Source: Thiotrichales bacterium 35-46-9 | GTDB lineage: Bacteria > Pseudomonadota > Gammaproteobacteria > Thiomicrospirales > Thiomicrospiraceae | Assembly: GCA_002281095.1 (NCBI GenBank) | Contig: NCFI01000006.1 | Location: 1-37,133, forward strand | Reading direction: 5' to 3' | Length of the DNA: 37,133 nucleotides | Position numbers and translations under genes: made by a program | Notes under the pieces: generated by a model | What the model saw: only the letters and a program-made list of their open reading frames with translations | Told to the model about the DNA's origin: nothing | The model's database searches: none | Part shown: in pieces, positions 28,238-34,777 of the stretch | Position numbering within the stretch: position 1 is the stretch's first letter | How the letters are laid out: each line of letters opens with the position of its first letter

Positions 28238-28926
28238 GATGGTGCTGACAACAAATGTTCACCCAATCGATAACCCTGCCCCCACACCGTTTCAATAAAG
28301 GCATCATCGCCCAACTTTTTACGCAAGCGCGAAATACGAATATCAATGGCTCGCGTACCCGCATCATGCTCATCCAAGGCTGCGAGCAACTGTTCACGCG
28401 TAACGATGCGATGCGGTCGTTGCACAAAATACCAGAGTAATTGCCATTCTTTAGCAGCCAGCTCGACCACTTGTGTGTCTGAGGTTAATTGCTGCCGCTG
28501 ACTATCCACTTGCCATCGACCTAAGCGTAGGTGTTGAGTCGTTTTATCATTCTGAAAACGGCGCAGCAAAGCGTGTAACCGCGCAATCAATTCGGCCGGA
28601 TCGAAGGGTTTCGTCAGGTAATCATCGACCACCGCTAAGCCTTGCACGCGTTGGTCGATAGTGGCATTGGCAGACAACATCAGCATCGGTGGACGTTCAA
28701 TTAATTGAGCCAGCTGTTGCGCCAGCACCAAACCGCTTTCACCGGCCAACATCCAGTCGAGCACGCACACATCAGCGCCTAGATTGTCTAAGGCACGCAC
28801 GAACTCGGCCGAAGTCGCTACCGCGGTAACAGAAAATCCTGACTGAGTGAGCAGCTTGACCATCAGTTGGCGCAGCATCACGTCGTCGTCTAAAAGTAGG
28901 ACGCGCGGTGTCATATTTTTTGTCAT
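28234..28926 (-). CDS. OmpR-family response regulator
   Basis: A receiver domain carries the acidic pocket (LLLDDDVML) and the phospho-acceptor Asp57 in VCVLDWMLAGESG, with the switch Lys in YLTKPFDP. The OmpR/PhoB winged-helix domain ends in FIETVWGQGYRLGEH. From the ATG at 28926 it is 230 residues. Upstream ATG codons at 28959 and 28989 and a downstream one at 28914 are also possible; none has a convincing ribosome site, and family alignment favours 28926 or 28914. It forms an operon with the kinase and is divergent from the Gln/Gly-rich exported protein gene, a natural target. Confidence 0.9.
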   Translation of the reverse strand: MTKNMTPRVLLLDDDVMLRQLMVKLLTQSGFSVTAVATSAEFVRALDNLGADVCVLDWMLAGESGLVLAQQLAQLIERPPMLMLSANATIDQRVQGLAVVDDYLTKPFDPAELIARLHALLRRFQNDKTTQHLRLGRWQVDSQRQQLTSDTQVVELAAKEWQLLWYFVQRPHRIVTREQLLAALDEHDAGTRAIDIRISRLRKKLGDDAFIETVWGQGYRLGEHLLSAPS

Positions 28927-28939
28927 TTGTGAAACACTT

Positions 28940-28967
28940 TTGAAAAATCTTTTTTTCATAATAGCAT
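28940..28967 (+). promoter_or_regulatory. Possible promoter of the small exported Gln/Gly-rich protein
   Basis: TTGAAA (28940-28945) and TAGCAT (28962-28967) lie 16 bases apart with a T7 run in the spacer. The ATG at 29017 is about 50 bases downstream with GGAG in between. The -10 hexamer is the same TAGCAT seen before the large lipoprotein gene. The match is moderate, and the region also precedes the divergent response-regulator gene. Confidence 0.35.
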
Positions 28968-29016
28968 CAAGCCAAACGAATTGGCGCATTATTCAAACCC
29001 AACTGGAGTCATTGTT

Positions 29017-29298
29017 ATGAAATCAATTGTTTTACCTTTTGTTGCTGCGCTGGGCGTTTTCACCAGCTTGACCACCTTTGCCGATGACACGCTCGTTTCA
29101 CCGGGTCGTAACGAATACCAACAACAGCAACAACGCGATAATGATTGGCAAAAAGATAACCAACGCCAGAGTCAAGCCAACAGTGAACGACAAGCACAAG
29201 GCGGCGGACAAGGTAAGGGCAAAGGACAGAATGGCAGCAGCTACGGCCAAGGCGGTGGTCAGGGTAAAGGCAAGGGTGGCGGACAGAGTCAGTACTAA
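29017..29298 (+). CDS. Small exported Gln/Gly/Lys-rich low-complexity protein
   Basis: The 93-residue protein has a clear signal peptide (MKSIVLPFVAALGVFTSLTTFA, cut before DDTLV). The mature chain is almost entirely Gln, Asn, Gly, Lys and Arg: a QQQQQRDNDWQKDNQRQSQ stretch and two copies of GGGQGKGKG separated by QNGSSYGQ. The two copies differ at synonymous sites, so the repeat is old or selected at protein level. Such sequences are usually disordered and may bind polyanions or self-assemble. I do not know the family. The start at 29017 follows CTGGAG; an upstream frame from 28981 would hide the signal peptide. It lies divergent from the response regulator and ahead of the DUF2202 gene. Confidence 0.75.
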   Translation: MKSIVLPFVAALGVFTSLTTFADDTLVSPGRNEYQQQQQRDNDWQKDNQRQSQANSERQAQGGGQGKGKGQNGSSYGQGGGQGKGKGGGQSQY

Positions 29299-29378
29299 GG
29301 TCAAGACCAACCTGAGATAAGCAACATTTTTAACCACACAATCATCACACAACAACGTTCACAACGAGGAATTTAGCC

Positions 29379-29954
29379 ATGAAAAAACAATTCGGCAAAA
29401 ACAAAGCAAACACAATTCAACCAACGCTGACAGCAGAAGAGCAAGCACACATTCTCTTTATGGCTGAAGAAGAAAAATTAGCACAAGACGTTTACGATGC
29501 CTTGGGGGACTTGTGGGATCTGTCTATTTTTGACAATATCGCCAACAGCGAAAGTAATCATGTAACCAGTGTGGAAAATCTGGCCGATCAATATGCTATC
29601 GTCACCCCTGATGAAGCTGAAGGCATATTTGTTAACCCTGAACTACAAGCCATGTACGATACACTTGTTGCCATCGGTAGCCAATCTATTGAAGACGCAC
29701 TGAAGGTAGGTATTGCCATCGAAACGCTTGATATTGAAGACCTGTTAGCGGAAATGTCAGTAACGCAAAACACCGATCTGCTCAGCACCTACAATAAACT
29801 CTTTTCTGCTTCTGAAAATCACTTGGATGCTTTTAGCAATACGCTGCTTCAACAAGGCGACAGCTTATTACCGGCTGATGTTGCCGACTGGTTAGCGCAA
29901 GAAACTATTGACCTGCAGTTAATAGGTCAAACACTAACAACCGATCTGTTTTAA
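29379..29954 (+). CDS. DUF2202 ferritin-like protein without a signal peptide
   Basis: The 191-residue protein is DUF2202-like: HILFMAEEEKLAQDVYDALGDLWDLSIFDNIANSESNHVTSVENL, then NPELQAMYDTLVAIGSQSIEDALKVGIAIETLDIEDL and LFSASENHLDAF. Carboxylate and His residues placed like a diiron site are visible: the Glu triplet at 30-32, Glu58-x-x-His61, and Glu146-x-His148. DUF2202 belongs to the ferritin-like helical-bundle group and has no proven activity. No signal peptide is visible, so it should be cytosolic or exported by another route. It has a GAGGA ribosome site and is followed 15 bases later by a lipoprotein with the same domain. Confidence 0.85.
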   Translation: MKKQFGKNKANTIQPTLTAEEQAHILFMAEEEKLAQDVYDALGDLWDLSIFDNIANSESNHVTSVENLADQYAIVTPDEAEGIFVNPELQAMYDTLVAIGSQSIEDALKVGIAIETLDIEDLLAEMSVTQNTDLLSTYNKLFSASENHLDAFSNTLLQQGDSLLPADVADWLAQETIDLQLIGQTLTTDLF

Positions 29955-29969
29955 GGGGTCATCATTTTT

Positions 29970-31292
29970 ATGCGCTTTGCGAAATCAACTTTAGCGGTAA
30001 CCATAGCTACCGCCAGCTTAATCAGTGCCTGTGACAGTGGAAACTCAAACACATCAGCCATAACTGCTTCAAGTGCCAACGCCGTACCTACCACAACCAC
30101 CATCACTGTTGAGCGTGGCCCCCTGTTATTCACCAATTTGGTCGATCAATATGGTTTTCCTGCCACTTCACAGGGTAATGGTAACTATGCGTTCACCAAC
30201 AACACACCCGTTTACCCGTTAAAAACAACGGGCGGTTATATCGACGTCAATCGCAATGGCATCATTGATGCAGGTGACATTAAAGCAGGCGAGTTGAGCT
30301 TACGCAGTATGGATTATGGCAACGCTGTTACCATCGCTTCGACATTAGGCAGTGATAGTACGATTCAAGCCAAACTGCTGACGCTGGGCTTTAGCGCCAC
30401 TCAACTCGCCAATAACACGCCCAGTCAGGACAAAATGATTGCTGCCCTCAGCGATGAAATTTACAAGTACGTTATTCAAAACAACCTGACCGACATGAGT
30501 CAAATCACCACGGCAGTGATCGACACTTTAACACCCGCCCTAAAAAGCCGCATCGCTAGCTACCAAACCTCAACCGCCACGGCAGCTCAGTTAGAACAAG
30601 TGCTCATAACAGAGTTATCTGCCTCGTTAACGGATCAAACGATTACTGAAACCATCGATACCGCTAACCAAAGCAATGTGGTGTTAGTACTGAATAGTCT
30701 ACCTATTTATTCACTAACGTCCGAACAACAAGACAGTCTCTACTACATGTGGAACGAAGAAAAGCTGGCCAAAGATCTGTACTTAGCACTCAATGCCGTT
30801 TACCCTGCCAATTCGCTACAAAACATTGCCAATAATGCCGAAACCCAGCATGTGAATAGCATGGAAGGCTTGTTAGCCAAATATCAACTCACCCAGAATG
30901 TGATTAACGCTTACAATCAAGCTAACCCAACACAAGTTCCCATTACGCAATTAAGCGAAATACCGGCGGGTGTGTTTACCGTACCGAGCTTACAGACACT
31001 GTACAACACTCTGTATCAAGAAGGCATCATTTCCGCGAATGCCGCCTTGCAAGCGGGCTGCAAAGTGGAAGTCACCGATGTCACTGACTTAAATCAAGAC
31101 ATCATCGATGCTGGCAATGCCAAAGACCTAGTCACCTTTTTTGAGATTCTGCGTGCTGGTAGCTACAACCACTATTGGTCGTTCGATAATGCCTTGATAA
31201 AAGCGGGGATCACCAATGGCTGTTTAAGTGCGGGCGTCGATGGTTCGGCTTTTCCCGATACCAGTACAAAGGGCGGCGGTCCGAAGCGCTGA
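29970..31292 (+). CDS. Lipoprotein with a C-terminal DUF2202 ferritin-like domain
   Basis: The 440-residue precursor has a lipobox SLISAC with Cys21. An N-terminal extension of about 230 residues carries an EF-hand-like calcium loop (DVNRNGIIDAGD), typical of extracytoplasmic proteins. A DUF2202 domain follows from about residue 255: YYMWNEEKLAKDLYLALNAVYP, NIANNAETQHVNSMEGL, FEILRAGSYNHYWSF. It resembles the preceding cytosolic-type gene domain for domain. The Glu of the SENH motif is Tyr here (SYNH), and the NEEKL and ETQH segments are kept. Envelope location follows from the lipobox; whether it is displayed on the cell surface is not shown. It probably shares a transcript with the two upstream genes. 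Confidence 0.85.
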   Translation: MRFAKSTLAVTIATASLISACDSGNSNTSAITASSANAVPTTTTITVERGPLLFTNLVDQYGFPATSQGNGNYAFTNNTPVYPLKTTGGYIDVNRNGIIDAGDIKAGELSLRSMDYGNAVTIASTLGSDSTIQAKLLTLGFSATQLANNTPSQDKMIAALSDEIYKYVIQNNLTDMSQITTAVIDTLTPALKSRIASYQTSTATAAQLEQVLITELSASLTDQTITETIDTANQSNVVLVLNSLPIYSLTSEQQDSLYYMWNEEKLAKDLYLALNAVYPANSLQNIANNAETQHVNSMEGLLAKYQLTQNVINAYNQANPTQVPITQLSEIPAGVFTVPSLQTLYNTLYQEGIISANAALQAGCKVEVTDVTDLNQDIIDAGNAKDLVTFFEILRAGSYNHYWSFDNALIKAGITNGCLSAGVDGSAFPDTSTKGGGPKR

Positions 31293-31334
31293 TTAGGGCT
31301 AACAAGCAAAACTCAACCCACGTAAAAGGAACCT

Positions 31335-31363
31335 CAACCCAGCGGTTAAAGCTTGCTGGGTTG
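31335..31363. terminator. Hairpin between two convergent genes
   Basis: CAACCCAGC (31335-31343) pairs perfectly with GCTGGGTTG (31355-31363) around an 11-base loop. It overlaps the last codons of the LuxR-type gene on the minus strand and follows the DUF2202 lipoprotein stop on the plus strand. No long T-run follows in either direction, so termination efficiency is uncertain. Confidence 0.4.
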
Positions 31364-31864
31364 ACTGGTGAGTAGATCTTCGAAAAAATAAGCCGACAGA
31401 GCGTGTCTTCCCGACACGCTCGCTTTGTTATAAATAGCCGAGGCCTGCTGACGCACCGTCTTTTCTGATCGTGAACGCAAGGCAGCAATCTCTTCTAAAG
31501 ACAAGCCTTTCAATAACAACAACGCAATCTCTTTTTCCGCATCTGACAAATGCCATGCATCGAATTGTTGGTGAATGATGGCCGACAACTCCCCCATCAG
31601 TCGAGCCGTTTGCGCCTCGGTTTTACCCAAAGACACTTGCGCTGCTTTTAGCGCATCACGCGCCATAGCCAACTCCATACCTCGGTGCGCAAATTGACGC
31701 CAAAGCACGATCAATCCAATAAACGCAAAAATAGCCAATAAAATATTGATACTCAAATGCGCTGAAGCACCATGGTGCGCTAGGTCATCCCAAGCATCCC
31801 AGCCATTACCCAGCATGGTCAGCAGAAACACCAAAAAGAACAGTAAATTGCTGTTATATAACAC
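31346..31864 (-). CDS. Membrane-anchored LuxR-type HTH regulator
   Basis: The 172-residue protein has two N-terminal hydrophobic helices (about 5-20 and 37-58). The short loop between them is rich in Trp, Asp and His (GWDAWDDLAHHGASAH). A coiled-coil-like linker (about 65-105) is followed by a LuxR/GerE helix-turn-helix domain, WHLSDAEKEIALLLLKGLSLEEIAALRSRSEKTVRQQASAIYNKASVSGRHALSAYF. There is no receiver, autoinducer or PAS domain. It therefore looks like a one-component regulator that senses from the membrane and binds DNA on the cytosolic side. It is divergent from the cytochrome lipoprotein operon across 159 bases, so that operon is the likeliest target. Confidence 0.85.
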   Translation of the reverse strand: MLYNSNLLFFLVFLLTMLGNGWDAWDDLAHHGASAHLSINILLAIFAFIGLIVLWRQFAHRGMELAMARDALKAAQVSLGKTEAQTARLMGELSAIIHQQFDAWHLSDAEKEIALLLLKGLSLEEIAALRSRSEKTVRQQASAIYNKASVSGRHALSAYFFEDLLTSQPSKL

Positions 31865-32023
31865 GCTTTATCCCCTCAATAACCATACGACATTTGTCTT
31901 ATATCAAGCCATCACCTGCATTTGCATCATCTGCACGATGGTAACGCCCAATGGAATTCGCTTAAAGTAGTACCAAAACGTAACAGAAAAACAGTGTAAC
32001 ACGAACCAACAGGATGCAAGCAA

Positions 32024-32953
32024 ATGAAAAAATGGATCATACCGATAGCGAGCAGTTTAACACTAGCCGCTTGTGGCGGCGGAGGCGATAGCACGTCAAC
32101 AACCGCCCCATTAGCCACATCCAGTCTAAGCGGTGTCGCAGTTGACGGCTATATTGCTGGCGCAACTGTCTGTTTAGACTTTAACAACAATATGCTATGT
32201 GATAATGGCGAACCAACCGCCACAACAAGTGGGAATGGTAGTTTCAGCCTCAACACAACCGGCATAGAAGTGAATGGCAAAACCTTACTGGTCATCGGCG
32301 GTACGGATATCGACACTAACACGGCATTAACCATTCCACTTACCAGTATCGTCGATTCCAGCTTGGTTCAACAAATTATTACACCATCAACTAGTCTGGT
32401 TCACGCGTATGTGAGCACCGATGGCATGTCACTCGCTTTAGCCAAACAGCGTGTCGCTACTCGCTTAGGCGTTAATAGCGATAACATCTATCAAGACCCC
32501 GTACTTCGCTACGATAGTGACGCAGAAACCTATGCTCGCAATGCAGCGCTTTACACCTATGCTAGCAAAAACAACAAAAGTTTTCGCAACATTAAATCCG
32601 ATGATGATGACCTTTATCGCCATTTTGATGATGACACTGACGACGAGGATGTACGCAAGCGCTACACAGATGCTAAAACCTACGGGCCTGTTGTCAATAA
32701 TAACAATACCAACTCAACCATTACCACTACTCAGCCCATCACAGATACAGGTCGCCTACTCGCCTCCAATTGTTTCCAGTGCCACGGCACTAATGGCACT
32801 GGTGGGTTTGAGCGTATTTCTGGCGGCGAAGCCAGCGAAATTTACGAGTATCGCGGCAAACTAGCGAATAGCGACATCATGGCACCCCATGGCCAAGGCT
32901 ATACCGATGCGCAACTTCAAGCACTTATCGGCTACCTCAATCAAGTGCGTTAG
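32024..32953 (+). CDS. Lipoprotein with a C-terminal cytochrome c domain
   Basis: The 309-residue protein has the lipobox LAAC at Cys17 followed by GGGGDS. Then comes a beta-domain (GVAVDGYIAGATVCLDFNNNMLCDNGEP), resembling the module found in many exported lipoproteins. An Asp-rich charged patch (KSDDDDLYRHFDDDTDDEDV) near 191-210 may bind calcium. The class I cytochrome c domain has CFQCH at 250-254 and a candidate axial Met286 in SDIMAPHGQGY. It is outer-membrane- or periplasm-exposed by the signal. It starts a three-gene operon with a small cytochrome and an FccB-like flavoprotein and may pass electrons between them. The start has AGGA upstream. Confidence 0.88.
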   Translation: MKKWIIPIASSLTLAACGGGGDSTSTTAPLATSSLSGVAVDGYIAGATVCLDFNNNMLCDNGEPTATTSGNGSFSLNTTGIEVNGKTLLVIGGTDIDTNTALTIPLTSIVDSSLVQQIITPSTSLVHAYVSTDGMSLALAKQRVATRLGVNSDNIYQDPVLRYDSDAETYARNAALYTYASKNNKSFRNIKSDDDDLYRHFDDDTDDEDVRKRYTDAKTYGPVVNNNNTNSTITTTQPITDTGRLLASNCFQCHGTNGTGGFERISGGEASEIYEYRGKLANSDIMAPHGQGYTDAQLQALIGYLNQVR

Positions 32954-32954
32954 T

Positions 32955-33296
32955 ATGATTAAATTCAGCTTAATCATCTTGTCGCTTTGTATGGCAACAA
33001 CGCCTTGTTTCGCCGACCATCATGAGCTGCCAAACAATGCCCTTGTTGATAGTCCCAATATCAGTAAAGGTCGACTATTAGCCTCCAATTGTTTCCAATG
33101 TCATGCAACACAAGGTAGCGGTGGGTTCGAGGCACTGCTCAACACATCACAAACAGGCATGTTTGCCGAGCTAATGGAACAACGCTTCAAGATCAAACGC
33201 AAAATAATGGCCATTCACGCCCAAGGTTATACCAAAGAACAACTGTGGGATTTATCTGGCTATTTAGCGAGTATTAACGTAACCGTTCAACGATAG
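32955..33296 (+). CDS. Small periplasmic cytochrome c, paralogous to the preceding haem domain
   Basis: The 113-residue precursor has a signal peptide (IKFSLIILSLCMATTPCFA). The mature part is a mono-haem cytochrome c with CFQCH at 46-50 and an axial Met85 in RKIMAIHAQGY. The block KGRLLASNCFQCHATQGSGGFE is nearly the same as in the preceding lipoprotein, so the two share a recent duplication or exchange. The ATG at 32955 comes one base after the lipoprotein stop; an upstream frame from 32889 lies inside that gene and would mask the signal peptide. It probably serves as an FccA-like electron carrier for the flavoprotein 12 bases downstream. Confidence 0.9.
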   Translation: MIKFSLIILSLCMATTPCFADHHELPNNALVDSPNISKGRLLASNCFQCHATQGSGGFEALLNTSQTGMFAELMEQRFKIKRKIMAIHAQGYTKEQLWDLSGYLASINVTVQR

Positions 33297-33308
33297 GAAT
33301 GACACATC

Positions 33309-34688
33309 ATGAATAGAAGAACTTTTTTACAAGCCCTCATGCTCACGGCCACAGGCGGCTTAACCAGCTTACCTGCTTGGGCAGATGATGACGAAGACGA
33401 CAACAAAACATCCACTAATGTTCGCTTCAGCCTTGCCAATACCGGCATCACCAACAAGCATGTGGTGATTGTTGGTGGCGGCATGGCAGGAGCCACTGCG
33501 GCGAAATACCTGCGTCTGTGGGGCGGAGCGGGTGTTAGTGTCACACTGGTTGAACCTAATCCTATTTATGTTTCCAATATCATGAGCGGTTTAGTGTTAG
33601 CCGCTAGTCGTACCCTCAGTAGCCTAAATTATAGTTACACAAATTTAATCAATAATTATGGTATTAGCTTAAAACAAGCCAGTGTGGTCAGTTTTGACAA
33701 CACGCGTAAAATCGTTACGCTATCCGACAACAGCAGTCTTAGCTACGATCGCCTTATTTTTGCAACTGGCATTCAACTAGATGACGCTTATGGGCTAACA
33801 GCAACTGATTATGCAGGCAACTATCCTCACGCTTGGCAATCAGGACCGCAAACCAGCAAACTCGCTAGCTTAATTGCTAACATGGGTAATAATGACACCT
33901 TTGTCATGACCATTCCAGCCAAGCCCTATCGTTGCCCCCCAGGACCTTATGAGCGCGCTTGTCTGGTTGCTGACTACCTGAAGCGAACTGGCAAAACAGG
34001 CACTAAAGTGATTGTGTTAGATGAAAACACGGCCATCGCTGGCAGTGATTTATCTGCACCTTACAACGCCATTCAGGCAGAACCACATAGCTTTCATCAA
34101 GCATTCACCCAAATTCACACCAATATTACCTACCATTCTGGTGTAACGGGTATTAGCGTCACTAAATCTAGCGCCAATGATGGTAGTGGCAGCATTAGCT
34201 GCTCAGCGGGTAATTTCTCGGCCAAGGTCATTAACATCATTCCCCCTCACCGTGCGCCTAGTGTTATGACCAACTTATGCAACGGTGGTCGCTGGGCTCC
34301 CGTGAACGTATTGAATTATGAATCTACCGTCGCCAACATGACAGGCATTCATGTGATTGGTGACGCCAGCCAAACGACTCAACCTAAAGCAGGACATATT
34401 GCTAACCAAGAAGCCAAAGTATGTGCCGATGCGATTATTCGCGCCTTTCAAAACCAGGGTGTTGATCCCGCTCCGGTCACCAACTCGGCCTGCTATTCAC
34501 CCATTACCAACACCACAGCCAGTTGGTTGACGGGCGTTTATCAATATGATGCAACCAGCAAAACCATGCGCCTATGGGCAAACGGCGCTTTCACCGACAA
34601 AGCCATCGAGTCGGCGGATATTAGCAGCAAAAATTTTAGCAAAATGAGTACTTGGTTCAATACGCTGATGGGCGATAGTTTTAGTTAG
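33309..34688 (+). CDS. Tat-exported FccB-like FAD oxidoreductase (flavocytochrome c sulfide dehydrogenase family)
   Basis: The 459-residue flavoprotein begins with a Tat-type signal (NRRTFLQ, hydrophobic core, cut near AWA). An Asp-rich stretch follows, then a dinucleotide-binding loop VVIVGGGMAGA at 52-62. The YRCPPGPYERAC block with Cys209 matches the FccB redox cysteine. Two other usual FccB cysteines appear absent: the FAD-attaching Cys region reads YVSNIMSG, and the second redox Cys is Ala330 in NGGRWAPVN, though Cys324 sits six residues earlier. So it may bind FAD non-covalently and act on a different substrate, or use Cys324. It is paired with two cytochromes upstream. Sulfide oxidation is the family role, not shown here. 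The start has AGGA upstream. Confidence 0.88.
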   Translation: MNRRTFLQALMLTATGGLTSLPAWADDDEDDNKTSTNVRFSLANTGITNKHVVIVGGGMAGATAAKYLRLWGGAGVSVTLVEPNPIYVSNIMSGLVLAASRTLSSLNYSYTNLINNYGISLKQASVVSFDNTRKIVTLSDNSSLSYDRLIFATGIQLDDAYGLTATDYAGNYPHAWQSGPQTSKLASLIANMGNNDTFVMTIPAKPYRCPPGPYERACLVADYLKRTGKTGTKVIVLDENTAIAGSDLSAPYNAIQAEPHSFHQAFTQIHTNITYHSGVTGISVTKSSANDGSGSISCSAGNFSAKVINIIPPHRAPSVMTNLCNGGRWAPVNVLNYESTVANMTGIHVIGDASQTTQPKAGHIANQEAKVCADAIIRAFQNQGVDPAPVTNSACYSPITNTTASWLTGVYQYDATSKTMRLWANGAFTDKAIESADISSKNFSKMSTWFNTLMGDSFS

Positions 34689-34727
34689 TCATTTACTCTG
34701 CGTGATAGACTCGAATCATAGCTTAAT

Positions 34728-34758
34728 AAAAAAGACCAGCCTAAGCTGGTCTTTTTTT
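34728..34758. terminator. Bidirectional rho-independent terminator
   Basis: GACCAGC (34734-34740), a CTAA loop and GCTGGTC (34745-34751) form a perfect seven-base stem flanked by A6 on the left and T7 on the right. It lies between the convergent FccB-like and PhoX-like genes and should end transcription from both sides. Confidence 0.9.
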
Positions 34759-34777
34759 GCAACAAAGTAACCAAGAA

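Noticed and set aside
29098-29355. Open frame on the minus strand opposite the Gln/Gly-rich gene
   Set aside because: Its hydrophobic repeats are the mirror of the low-complexity codons; no ribosome site or family features.
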